A stretch of DNA of 64,000 nt, taken from NCBI GenBank assembly GCA_022819505.1, contig JAJEHD010000013.1, forward strand, positions 286,653 through 350,652, read 5' to 3'. This DNA comes from Acidimicrobiia bacterium (GTDB lineage Bacteria > Actinomycetota > Acidimicrobiia > Acidimicrobiales > Aldehydirespiratoraceae). The position numbers and the translations under genes were made by a program. Position 1 is the first letter of the stretch, and each line of letters begins with the position of its first letter. Of this stretch, positions 8,629-16,091 are shown piece after piece. Below the pieces are notes generated by a model. The model worked only from the letters and a program-made list of their open reading frames with translations, had not been told where the DNA came from and did not search any database.

Positions 8629-9420
8629 ATGACCGGAGCCACCTACCGCACCGGCCTCGGCACCTCCGATGCGGACAGCATCACCGTGCTGGGCCACAGC
8701 CTCGCCGACGACCTCATGGGTCAGGTGTCCTTCGGCGAGCTCGCATTCTGGCTGATGGCCAAGCACCGCCCGACGCCGCAGCAGCGCAACATGTTCGAAG
8801 CCGTTCTGGTGGCGCTGGCCGATCACGGCTTCACACCCACCGCCATCGCGGCCCGGGTGACGCTGCTGAGCGCACCCGAGTCGATCCAGGGCGCGCTGGC
8901 GGCAGGGCTGCTCGGAGGTGGTGACCGCTTCCTCGGCGTGACCGAGAACGCGGCCCGGTTCCTGCACGCCGCTCTCGAGGACTGCGACTCGCTGCCCACC
9001 GATGAGGCCGGCTGGGACGACCTCGCCGCCGAGGTGGTGGCCCGGACCCGGGCCGAGGGCCGGTTCGTGCCGGGGCTAGGTCACCCGGTCCACAAGGACG
9101 GCGACCCCCGCACGCCGGCTCTCTTCGAGCTTGCCCGCCGCAACGACCTGTTCGGCCCCCATCTCGAGCTGTTCGCAGCCATCGGCCGGGCTCATCCGGC
9201 GGTGCTGGGCCGCAGGCTGCCCCTCAACGGCGCAGGCGCCTGCGGCGCGGTGCTGGGAGACATCGGCCTACCGCTGGGCGTCGCCCGCGGCGTTGCCCTG
9301 CTGGCCCGCTGTGCCGGACTGCTGGGCCATCTCGCCGAGGAACTCGACGACCCCATAGGCAACGACATCTTCATGGCGGTGGACCGCAACATCGACTACC
9401 GGCCGATCGAGAGGCCCTGA
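8629..9420 (+). CDS. Citryl-CoA lyase-like protein (citrate synthase fold)
   Basis: Protein of 263 aa, shorter than true citrate synthase (about 370-430 aa) and matching the small citryl-CoA lyase/citrate synthase C-terminal-domain family. Citrate-synthase-like signatures are visible: FVPGLGHPVHKDGDPR with the catalytic histidine region and LNGAGACGAVLGDIGLP near the C-terminus. Such proteins split a citryl-CoA-type thioester to acetyl-CoA and oxaloacetate. Its partner is probably the CoA-transferase upstream, from which it is separated by repeat copy A. It ends 20 bp before the convergent protease gene. Substrate is inferred. Confidence 0.75.
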   Translation: MTGATYRTGLGTSDADSITVLGHSLADDLMGQVSFGELAFWLMAKHRPTPQQRNMFEAVLVALADHGFTPTAIAARVTLLSAPESIQGALAAGLLGGGDRFLGVTENAARFLHAALEDCDSLPTDEAGWDDLAAEVVARTRAEGRFVPGLGHPVHKDGDPRTPALFELARRNDLFGPHLELFAAIGRAHPAVLGRRLPLNGAGACGAVLGDIGLPLGVARGVALLARCAGLLGHLAEELDDPIGNDIFMAVDRNIDYRPIERP

Positions 9421-9439
9421 CGCTGCCGGCACGCAGCGC

Positions 9440-10285
9440 TCAGTCGCAGGCGGGGACTTCGGCGGGCTGATCCAGGTCGGACGAGGCGAGCAGCGCGGCC
9501 AGCGGACCGGACCGGGTGGCATACGCCACCCCTCCCCCGCCGCGGCGCGACGCTCCCCAGGCGACGCCCACTGCGGTGGTCTGGCCGTCCACGCCGGTCA
9601 CCAGCGCAGCGCCGGAGTCGCCCACCTCCGTCTGGGCGGCGAGGAGCCACGACTGTCGCTCGATGCGCTCGTCCCCGTCCACAATCTCCGTCCGCACCGT
9701 GACCGGCCGATCGATGCGGAAGGGCGTCGGGTCCGGGGAGCCCGCGGCCTCCCAGGCCAGCACCGCGCCGACGGTGCCGTCAGGAACGGCCTCGCTCAAC
9801 GGCAGGGGATGCAGGCCGGCGCCCGAGACCCGCAGCACGGCCAGATCGTTCACGGCGTCGAAGGCCACCAGCACCGCGGCGAGCTCCCGGCCGTCGTGCA
9901 GTTCGACCGTGGGCTCCTGCATGCCGATCATCAGGTGCGCGATGGTCACGACCAGATCGCCGTCCACCACCGCGAAGCCACTCCCCTCGCGCACGATCCC
10001 CCGGCAGGCCGGACCGTAGACCCTCACCGACGACTCCACCGCGGCGGCCAGCTCCGCGCTCGACAGGCCGTGGTCGTCGGGAACCGGACCGGGGTCGGGC
10101 GGGTCGTCGAGCGGCGGCCTGATCGACGAGGTCGACGGGACCGTCGTAGCATCAGCCGGCCGGTGAGGCTGACGGTCACCCGTCGCCGTGGTCCCGCGCT
10201 CGAGCACCGCCACCGTCGCGATGGCCGCGCCCGCTACGACAGCCGCGACGGCCACCCCGAGTAGGAGCCACCGCCCCGACGTCAC
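9440..10285 (-). CDS. Membrane-anchored trypsin-like serine protease
   Basis: Protein of 281 aa. A single N-terminal membrane segment (residues about 5-25, LLLGVAVAAVVAGAAI) is followed by a Pro/Thr-rich linker and a chymotrypsin-fold domain from about residue 75. The triad can be assigned to His in TIAHLM, Asp in VNDLAVL and Ser in GDSGAAL, so the enzyme looks active and would act outside the membrane. The GTG start overlaps the trmI stop by 4 nt; an in-frame extension upstream of it lies within trmI and is not protein-like. It is the last gene of the operon read from dacB. It resembles MarP-type proteases but lacks their four-helix membrane domain. Confidence 0.8.
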   Translation of the reverse strand: MTSGRWLLLGVAVAAVVAGAAIATVAVLERGTTATGDRQPHRPADATTVPSTSSIRPPLDDPPDPGPVPDDHGLSSAELAAAVESSVRVYGPACRGIVREGSGFAVVDGDLVVTIAHLMIGMQEPTVELHDGRELAAVLVAFDAVNDLAVLRVSGAGLHPLPLSEAVPDGTVGAVLAWEAAGSPDPTPFRIDRPVTVRTEIVDGDERIERQSWLLAAQTEVGDSGAALVTGVDGQTTAVGVAWGASRRGGGGVAYATRSGPLAALLASSDLDQPAEVPACD

Positions 10286-11058
10286 TGCTCGATCAGCCGG
10301 CTGACGGTGAGGAAGCCGGTGTGGGCCACCATCCGGTGGTTGGGGCGCACCGCGTCGCCCTCCACATGCCATCCCCGCTGGAGGACCTCGACCGTCTCAT
10401 GGAGGTCGAAAGGAGAATCGTCCAGGGCCCGGCGCAGTCTCTGGACCTGCACGATGCTCGGCGTGTAGGCCAGCAGGATCCCGCCGGGGCGCAGGGCCAC
10501 CGAGGCGTGGGGCACCACCTGCCAGGGCTCGGGCAGATCCAGCACCACCCGGTCGAGCCCGGTCTCGTCGATGCCCTCGTAGACGTCGCGCACCTCGGTG
10601 CGGTACCGCTCCAGCGCCTCAGGCTCGCAGAAGCGCTCCACATTGGCTCGGGCCCGGGCGCAGAAGTCCTCGCGCCGCTCGTATCCGGTCACCACCGCGC
10701 CGGCCCGCAACAGCGCCATCGACAGCGCACCGGAGCCGATCCCGGCCTCCAGCACCCGGGCGCCGGCGAAGATGTCGGCCAGCATCAGGATGGGGCCGAT
10801 GTCCTTGGGGTAGATGACCTGCGCGCCCCGGGGCATCTTGAGCACCGCGTCGGCCAGCGTCGGCCGCAGCGCCAGGAACGTAGAGCCCCGGGTGGACCGC
10901 AGCCTGGACCCCTCCGGCGCGCCGATGATCTCGTCGTGGGCGATCACCCCGGTGTGGGTGTGGAACTCGCGGCCCGAGGCGAGGTCGAACAGGTAGCGGC
11001 GGCTCTTGCGATCGATGAGCAGGACCGGCTCGCCCGGCTCGAACGGCCGCCCGGTCAT
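10282..11058 (-). CDS. trmI: tRNA (adenine-N1-)-methyltransferase, m1A58 (TrmI)
   Basis: SAM-dependent enzyme of 258 aa that methylates N1 of A58 in the T-loop of tRNA. An N-terminal small domain (about 1-85) is followed by the Rossmann domain with the SAM motif VLEAGIGSGALSMALL, the acidic motif ERREDF and the catalytic-side motif LDLPEPW. Length and motifs match actinobacterial TrmI. The ATG overlaps the stop of the TtuA-like gene (ATGA), so it is translationally coupled to a tRNA thiolase acting on the same T-loop, and its own stop overlaps the protease start. Confidence 0.93.
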   Translation of the reverse strand: MTGRPFEPGEPVLLIDRKSRRYLFDLASGREFHTHTGVIAHDEIIGAPEGSRLRSTRGSTFLALRPTLADAVLKMPRGAQVIYPKDIGPILMLADIFAGARVLEAGIGSGALSMALLRAGAVVTGYERREDFCARARANVERFCEPEALERYRTEVRDVYEGIDETGLDRVVLDLPEPWQVVPHASVALRPGGILLAYTPSIVQVQRLRRALDDSPFDLHETVEVLQRGWHVEGDAVRPNHRMVAHTGFLTVSRLIEQ

Positions 11059-11993
11059 CGTCTCTCGCGATCGGTGAAACGCACCGGCGCGGGCCCGGCG
11101 GCGCGCTCGGCCAGGCGGCAGAAGGCGCACACCTGAGCGTCGGTGGGCGACCCGCAGCGCTCGCACGGCGCCAACTCGCCGCGGTCGCGCTCGACCTCGG
11201 CCCGGAAGCGGGCCGAGGCCCTGTCCAGGAAGCCGAAGTAGAAGTCGTGCTTGGCGCCGGGCGACTCGACCTCTATGTCGTTGAGCGCGGCCTTGTAGGC
11301 CAGGTGCTTGTTGCCGGCCGCCATGGGGCATTCCTCGACGATGTAGTCGATCCCCCGCAGCAGGCAGTAGGCCGCGGTCTCCCGCTCGCCCAGGCGTACC
11401 AGCGGCTTGATCTTGCGGGGGAAGCCGTCGCGGGCCTCCAGCACCGGCAGCTGCCGCCCGAGGTACTCGGTCTGCCACCGCAGGGTGTTGCCCATCAGCA
11501 CGGCCGCCTCGTCGTCGAGATTGTGACCGGTGGCGAGAGCGTCATAGCCGCCGCGGCGGGCGGCGTCGTCGAAGAGGTGCCGCTTCGACAGACCGCAGGC
11601 CGAGCACGGCGCCCTCTTGGCGGCCCGGGCACCGGCGGGAACGTCGAAGCCGTGGGCCTCGGGCAGGTCGACGGTGTGGAGGGTCAGGCCCCGACTCTCG
11701 GCGTACCGGCGGGCGTAGCCCTCGGACTCCTTGCTGTAGTCGCCGATGCCGAGCCCCAGGTAGAAGCCGTCGACGGCGTAGCCGAGCTCGGTGAGCAGAT
11801 CCCAAACCGCCAGGCTGTCCTTGCCTCCCGACACCGCCACCAGCACCCGGTCGCCGTCGGCCAGCATGTCGAAGCGGCGGATGGCCTTGGCCACCTGGTC
11901 CCGGCACAGGCGCAGGAAGTGCTCGGTGCAGAAGTTGGCGTTGTGGCGGCGCACGTCGATCACCGCCGGCCCGCGGCACACCCGGCACTTCAT
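11055..11993 (-). CDS. TtuA-like tRNA 2-thiolation enzyme (TtcA/TtuA family)
   Basis: PP-loop ATPase of 312 aa that would adenylate and thiolate a tRNA uridine. The order is N-terminal zinc site C3, C6, C22, H25; PP-loop SGGKDS at 55-60; Fe-S cysteines C130, C133 (PCSACG) and C222 (EECP); and a C-terminal zinc ribbon (CERC...CAFC). The cysteine numbering is the same as that known for Thermus TtuA (130, 133, 222), which separates it from TtcA. TtuA makes s2T54 using a ubiquitin-like sulfur donor, and such a donor is encoded immediately upstream with a 4-nt overlap. Downstream is trmI, overlapping by 4 nt. Confidence 0.88.
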   Translation of the reverse strand: MKCRVCRGPAVIDVRRHNANFCTEHFLRLCRDQVAKAIRRFDMLADGDRVLVAVSGGKDSLAVWDLLTELGYAVDGFYLGLGIGDYSKESEGYARRYAESRGLTLHTVDLPEAHGFDVPAGARAAKRAPCSACGLSKRHLFDDAARRGGYDALATGHNLDDEAAVLMGNTLRWQTEYLGRQLPVLEARDGFPRKIKPLVRLGERETAAYCLLRGIDYIVEECPMAAGNKHLAYKAALNDIEVESPGAKHDFYFGFLDRASARFRAEVERDRGELAPCERCGSPTDAQVCAFCRLAERAAGPAPVRFTDRERR

Positions 11994-12214
11994 GCCGGCG
12001 CCCCAGCCCGCCCGTCTCCGGCGCCGCCGGAGATCACGCTGCGCACCTCCACCTCTGAGCGGTCCGGCAGCATCCGGTCGCCCGGCACCAGCTCGCCGTC
12101 GCAGATCACGAGATGCGACTCCCGGTTGAGGCCGAGACGGTCGAGGAGGGCGCGCACCGTCACCGGTCCCTGCACCTCCAGCTCCCTGGTCGGGTTGCGC
12201 AGCACGACTCGCAT
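11990..12214 (-). CDS. Ubiquitin-like sulfur carrier (ThiS/MoaD/TtuB type) with C-terminal extension
   Basis: Protein of 74 aa with a beta-grasp pattern ([14 protein letters not shown] ... [10 protein letters not shown]). The functional diglycine of this family is at G63-G64 but is followed by ten more residues ([10 protein letters not shown]), so it would need trimming before adenylation, unlike classical TtuB or ThiS which end in GG. The stop overlaps the ATG of the TtuA-like gene, the strongest evidence that it supplies sulfur for tRNA thiolation rather than for thiamine or molybdopterin synthesis. No JAMM-type protease gene was recognised in the window. Confidence 0.8.
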   Translation of the reverse strand: MRVVLRNPTRELEVQGPVTVRALLDRLGLNRESHLVICDGELVPGDRMLPDRSEVEVRSVISGGAGDGRAGAPA

Positions 12215-12237
12215 CCGAGCTGTGTGCCTGCCAGGGC

Positions 12238-12465
12238 TTAGCCGTCGTCCGGTTCGACGTTGCGGATCTCGATCCCGGTGGACGGCTCCAGCCGCTCCGA
12301 CAGCACCGTCATCGGTTCGCGGGGTCCGACCGCCCGCCGCACCACCTTGACCGCGCTGGTTGCGACGAACGCCGCGAACCAGAACCGCGAGCTGCCGAGC
12401 AGGCCCCTTCGCATCGCCTGGCGGCTGATCCAGGCTGCCGCGGTCCGCCCGCCCAGGGGGCCCAC
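12238..12465 (-). CDS. Small hypothetical protein, possible membrane segment
   Basis: Reading frame of 75 aa from a GTG 3 bp after the upstream gene's stop. One moderately hydrophobic stretch ([15 protein letters not shown], about residues 28-42) is followed by a basic patch and a polar tail. It fits neatly between two genes of a tightly packed minus-strand operon (23 bp to the carrier gene), which is the main support. Family not recognised. Confidence 0.55.
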   Translation of the reverse strand: MGPLGGRTAAAWISRQAMRRGLLGSSRFWFAAFVATSAVKVVRRAVGPREPMTVLSERLEPSTGIEIRNVEPDDG

Positions 12466-12468
12466 CGG

Positions 12469-12681
12469 TCAGATCCGCCTTACCTCGACGACTGTCCTGC
12501 GGAGCCGGCCGGCCCTGCGCCCCAGCAGGTAGGCGAGGCCGATCAGGACACTGGCGGCTGCGGCCGCTCCGTAGGCGACCTTGACGAGCAACGGCTGGGT
12601 CTCGCCGTCGATCTCGGCCTGGAGGTCGCGCAGCGCATCCTCCAGCGAATCGCGGGTTATCCGCTCGGACTCCGCGCTCAC
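12469..12681 (-). CDS. Small membrane protein, DUF3618-like layout
   Basis: Protein of 70 aa. A charged N-terminal helix ([15 protein letters not shown]) is followed by one transmembrane segment (about residues 31-52, [20 protein letters not shown]) and a basic C-terminus (RRAGRLRR), which implies a cytoplasmic tail. The GTG start overlaps the stop of the holin-like gene by 4 nt; the frame is open further upstream but that part is antisense-quality sequence inside the neighbour. The arrangement holin-family protein followed by a short one-helix protein is common in actinobacteria. Function unknown; resemblance to DUF3618 is by layout only. Confidence 0.65.
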   Translation of the reverse strand: MSAESERITRDSLEDALRDLQAEIDGETQPLLVKVAYGAAAAASVLIGLAYLLGRRAGRLRRTVVEVRRI

Positions 12682-12977
12682 CCGAGTCCCCGCTTGCCGA
12701 CCTGGCGCACGAGCAGTGCTATCACGCCGCCCAGTGCCGCGACGACGATCAGGTACGGGATCCACGAGAGACTCCCGGCGAAGACGGTCCCGGTCTCGGT
12801 CTGCAGGGCCCGCAGCAGCGCCAGCATCAGCAGGATCACCCCCACCACGAGCGCGAGGCTGCCGGCCAGGCCCATCGAGACCCAACGGCCGGCGCCCTGG
12901 AGCGGGCCGAGCAGCTCCTGGCGGGCGTACGCCTTCACCAGGTCCACGACTTCTGCTACGCCCTGCCTGCGTGCCAA
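12678..12977 (-). CDS. Phage holin superfamily III-like (Phage_holin_3_6-type) membrane protein
   Basis: Protein of 99 aa with two strong transmembrane segments (about residues 33-58 and 72-90) after an amphipathic N-terminus ([21 protein letters not shown]). This is the layout of the holin-like family found widely in actinobacterial chromosomes, where it is not linked to phage lysis. TTG start with GGAGG about 8 nt upstream. It lies 34 bp after the Lon-domain gene and overlaps the next small gene by 4 nt. Role unknown, envelope-related by context. Confidence 0.7.
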   Translation of the reverse strand: MARRQGVAEVVDLVKAYARQELLGPLQGAGRWVSMGLAGSLALVVGVILLMLALLRALQTETGTVFAGSLSWIPYLIVVAALGGVIALLVRQVGKRGLG

Positions 12978-13011
12978 GGGTGGGTCCTCCGCGGTCGGTG
13001 GACTCCTGACG

Positions 13012-13659
13012 CTACCCGCTGCCGAGCTCGATCCGGGCCCGCAACAGCTCGGTTGCGTCGGCCACCAGGCGGTGGGCCAGCGCCAGCCTCTCGGTGGCTG
13101 TGGGGGTGCTCAACACCTTGAACCGGTCGAACGGTCCCAGCGGGGCCAGGGCCGCGGCCCGGTAGGAGGCCATGGAGAGGTCCCGGCCCAGCTCGACGGG
13201 ACCGGGCGCCTCGGCCTCCGCGTGACCCGGATGCCCGATCTGGAGGCGGAGGGCCAGTACGCGGGCCTCGGTGACCAGTCCGGCGAGCTCGTCGATGGAC
13301 TCCGGGTCGGCCCTCACGGCGGGCTCCGGCTCGTCGGGCCAGTCCTCGGTCTCGGCCCAGGGGTGCGGGTCGTCGGCAAGCCACCGCCGGACCCGGATGC
13401 GGCGCTGCCCCAGGGCCATCACCAGCAGCCGCCCGTCGGGCACCTGCCGAGCCTCGACCACGCGGGCCATGGTGGCGACATTGCACCGCACATCGGAGCC
13501 ACCGACCTCGCGGCCCCGTTCGATCAGCACCACCCCCATCTGCCGGTCGCCCTCGAGGACGGTTTCGAGCATGGCCAGGTAGCGGGGCTCGAAGACCTGA
13601 AGCGGCAGCGGCGATCCGGGCAGCAGGACCGTCTGGAGCGCGAACATAGGAGTGGCCAT
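13012..13659 (-). CDS. LON peptidase substrate-binding domain protein
   Basis: Stand-alone Lon N-terminal domain protein of 215 aa with no AAA or protease domain. The start is typical (MFALQTVLLPGSPLPLQVFEPRYLAML), followed by GVVLIERG and a basic RRIRVRRW stretch. Such proteins are common in actinobacteria and have no settled function; a role in substrate recognition or adaptor activity is guessed from the domain. It starts 15 bp after the dacB stop and is probably co-transcribed. Confidence 0.85.
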   Translation of the reverse strand: MATPMFALQTVLLPGSPLPLQVFEPRYLAMLETVLEGDRQMGVVLIERGREVGGSDVRCNVATMARVVEARQVPDGRLLVMALGQRRIRVRRWLADDPHPWAETEDWPDEPEPAVRADPESIDELAGLVTEARVLALRLQIGHPGHAEAEAPGPVELGRDLSMASYRAAALAPLGPFDRFKVLSTPTATERLALAHRLVADATELLRARIELGSG

Positions 13660-13674
13660 CTCGTCTGCTCGCGG

Positions 13675-15270
13675 CTATTCGCCGTCGGCCTGATCCGGGG
13701 TCGGAGCCACCACCGGCCGCCTCGCCGGCGCCGGATGCAGCGCCGCGTCCGCGGAGGACGGACCGTACGGGTGGCCGGACACCGCCCTGATCAGACCCTG
13801 CTGCAGGTCGTTGCAGGTGCTCAGGAACAAGCTCTCGCGGTTGGCGATCAGCGAGAACGTGAGCACGTCGCCGTTGCGGGCCACGGTCACTCCTGCCAGC
13901 GCCGACACATCGTTGAGAGTCCCGGTCTTGGCCCACACCGTGCGGGACAGGGGACTCTGCCCGTCGGGGCCCGCGCCGGCGCCTGCAGCCGGCTCGAGGC
14001 CGGCGTCGCAGTCGCGGAGGGTCCCGCTCTCCCCCACCACGGCCAGGCCCCTGACGAGCGGCGAGTCCGGACCGGCCCGAAGGAGCAGCTCGGCGACAAG
14101 GTCGCAGGTCAGCCGATTGTGAACCGACAGGCCCGAGCCGTCGGCGATGACGATCCCGGCGGTCTGAACACCCAGGAGCCGCTCCAGCACGTCCTGCACG
14201 CCCTGGACCGCCTCGGCCCGGGCCGATCCCGACAGCCGCCTGCCGATCTCCTTGAGCAGCATCTCGGCGGTGGTGTTGTCGGAGTTTCGCAGCATGCGAG
14301 CAACGATCTCCGCCATCGGCGGCGACTCGACGGTGGCGAGGGAGCGAAGCTCCGACAGCGGGGGCGCAGTCCCCTTGAGGGCATCGGCGGACACGCCGAC
14401 TCCCCGAGCCTCGATCAGTCCGTCCAGTACCTGGGCCGCATGGAGGGCGGGGTCCTGGGCCCGCACGTTCTGGCTCCGGCTGGCGGAGTCGGCCGAGGGC
14501 GGGAAGGAGACGTAGCCGTCGTTCAGCAGCAGCGCGGAGAGCGGGCCGACCTGGTTGTTGTTGACGTAGGACCGCTTCCAGACGGCGCCGGCGTCGGGCT
14601 CCGCGACCTGGGTCGTGTAGTCCCGCTCCGCCTCGGGGAAGCGGGACTCGTCGGCCACGACGCCCCCCTCGACGGTGAGGATGCCCTGCGCTCGCAGGGC
14701 CGCGGCCGCTTCGACCGCCAACTCGGTGAAGTCGGTGTGGACGATGGGCTGGTCGAAGCGCCTCACGTAGGCGAGCGTTGACAAGACGGGGTCGCCCCCT
14801 CCCACCAGGTAGATGTCGCCTGCGAGTACGCCGTCGGCGGCTGTGCTCAGCGCGTCGGCGCGGACGAGCACCTCGGTGGTGTAGGTCGCGGCCGGACCTG
14901 CGATCTCGAGGATCGCGGCCGCGGTGACGACCTTCATCAACGAGGCCGGCACCATCAGCTCATCGGCCCGTTCCGACACAACGGGCGCCGCGCCGCGGTA
15001 GACGGCTAGGCACGTCTGCGGCGGTGCGCTCGGCTCCTCGACCACGCCGGAGAGCCTCTCGAGCAGGCGGGTCCGGGTCACGGGCGCCGAGACCCATCCC
15101 GGTGTGCGGCGCACGCTGAGCATCGGCGTGGCCACGACCATCTCGGGAGGACCGGTCTCGGTGATCCATCCCGGGTCGGAGGAGGCGTCGGTACGCCGAG
15201 CCTGGACGAACGAGCCGACCGCGGTGGTCAGCAGGGCCGCCAGCAGGATCGACACCAGGATCCGACGCAT
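13675..15270 (-). CDS. dacB: D-alanyl-D-alanine carboxypeptidase/endopeptidase (PBP4 family, DacB)
   Basis: Peptidoglycan-trimming enzyme of 531 aa. An N-terminal signal sequence (residues 1-26, RRILVSILLAALLTTAVGSF) is followed by the active-site SxxK (PASLMK), the second motif in DGSGLSVHN and KTG in AKTGTLND, in the correct order. A long insertion between the first and second motifs is normal for PBP4. The chosen ATG puts the signal peptide at the very N-terminus. The frame remains open 26 codons further, but those codons are antisense to repeat copy B and lack signal-peptide character. It is first in a minus-strand operon of nine genes. Confidence 0.9.
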   Translation of the reverse strand: MRRILVSILLAALLTTAVGSFVQARRTDASSDPGWITETGPPEMVVATPMLSVRRTPGWVSAPVTRTRLLERLSGVVEEPSAPPQTCLAVYRGAAPVVSERADELMVPASLMKVVTAAAILEIAGPAATYTTEVLVRADALSTAADGVLAGDIYLVGGGDPVLSTLAYVRRFDQPIVHTDFTELAVEAAAALRAQGILTVEGGVVADESRFPEAERDYTTQVAEPDAGAVWKRSYVNNNQVGPLSALLLNDGYVSFPPSADSASRSQNVRAQDPALHAAQVLDGLIEARGVGVSADALKGTAPPLSELRSLATVESPPMAEIVARMLRNSDNTTAEMLLKEIGRRLSGSARAEAVQGVQDVLERLLGVQTAGIVIADGSGLSVHNRLTCDLVAELLLRAGPDSPLVRGLAVVGESGTLRDCDAGLEPAAGAGAGPDGQSPLSRTVWAKTGTLNDVSALAGVTVARNGDVLTFSLIANRESLFLSTCNDLQQGLIRAVSGHPYGPSSADAALHPAPARRPVVAPTPDQADGE

Positions 15271-15315
15271 CGCCAAGAATGGTACGCCGCGCGTGCCAGC
15301 GGGCTCACCCATCCA

Positions 15316-15402
15316 GAGGCCGAGCGGCTGGCGGCGAGCCCAGCCCATACGGACGAGGCCGTGGCCCGAGCGGCCCGTGAGCGCAGCGAACTAGAGCGGG
15401 AG
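15316..15402 (+). repeat. Dispersed ~90-bp repeat, copy B
   Basis: Same landmarks as copy A: GAGGCCGAGCGG at the left, GCCCATACGG centrally, GAGGCCGTGGCCCGAGCGG, then a core ending AGAGCGGGAG. It lies in the 200-bp divergent gap between dacB and the 128-aa gene. On its antisense strand it prolongs the dacB frame upstream of the real start. Confidence 0.85.
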
Positions 15403-15470
15403 ACCGGGGCGCCTGTTCGAAGTCCTCCTACACTGCCGCCAAATCCGCTCGTGCCTCCGGAGAGCCGACT

Positions 15471-15857
15471 ATGGACATCGTGGCCGCCCTGTTCATCGAC
15501 GACATCCAGCTCCGCCAGGTGCCGGGACCGTCCACCCGCATCGACCTCACCGGGGTGCAGTTCTCGGCAGCTGCGCCCACCGAAGTCCCTCTGGTGTGGG
15601 CCCCCCATCTGGTGGTAATCGTGCGCTGTGCGCCCGACGAGTCGGGCGTCGGGGCCCTGGAGGTGGCGTACTTCCGGGGCGACGAGCGCATCGCTCGCAA
15701 CGTGCAACCCCTGCAGGTGGAGCCGGGCAAGTTCAACTACCGGCTGGTGCGGGCCGAGCTCGAGTTCGCCGACTACGGCACGGTCGAGGCCCGGGCCCGC
15801 ATCGACGCCGGACCCATCATGGTGGTGCCCTACACCCTCCTGCCGCCCCCTGCATGA
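15471..15857 (+). CDS. Hypothetical protein, predicted all-beta
   Basis: Protein of 128 aa without signal peptide or membrane segment. Alternating hydrophobic strands (VPLVWAPHLVVIVRC, FNYRLVRAELEFADYG) suggest a small beta-sandwich; the pattern is reminiscent of DUF6941-type proteins, but I cannot confirm that. It stands alone between divergent dacB and transketolase, and is bracketed by two direct copies of the dispersed repeat (B, 68 bp before its start; C, 54 bp after its stop). No function can be proposed. Confidence 0.7.
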   Translation: MDIVAALFIDDIQLRQVPGPSTRIDLTGVQFSAAAPTEVPLVWAPHLVVIVRCAPDESGVGALEVAYFRGDERIARNVQPLQVEPGKFNYRLVRAELEFADYGTVEARARIDAGPIMVVPYTLLPPPA

Positions 15858-15911
15858 GAGGCCGCGCCGGGCCGCCCCACGGGTCGTTCCCCCCGCCGGT
15901 GGCATGTTCCG

Positions 15912-16001
15912 GAGGCCGAGCGGGCGGGCGAGCATTTTCGGCCCATATGGGCGAGGCCGTGGCCCGAGCGGCCCGTGAGCGCAAGCGAACAAGAGCGGGA
16001 A
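15912..16001 (+). repeat. Dispersed ~90-bp repeat, copy C
   Basis: Begins GAGGCCGAGCGGG and ends AAGAGCGGGAA; the centre contains the perfect palindrome GCCCATATGGGC. It occupies the gap before the transketolase gene and puts an open, repeat-encoded stretch (SASEQERE) in frame upstream of the true transketolase start. Confidence 0.85.
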
Positions 16002-16091
16002 ACACGACGCCAGATCGCAAGACGCTTTGTGCGGGTGCGGATGTTCTATGGTGAGCCGGCGGCAGGCATCCGGCGACGGGCGGGAGGGTCC

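Noticed and set aside
15975..16091. Longer transketolase start at 15975
   Set aside because: The added 39 residues are partly encoded by repeat copy C and do not look like transketolase; the GTG at 16092 has GGGAGGG upstream and gives normal length.
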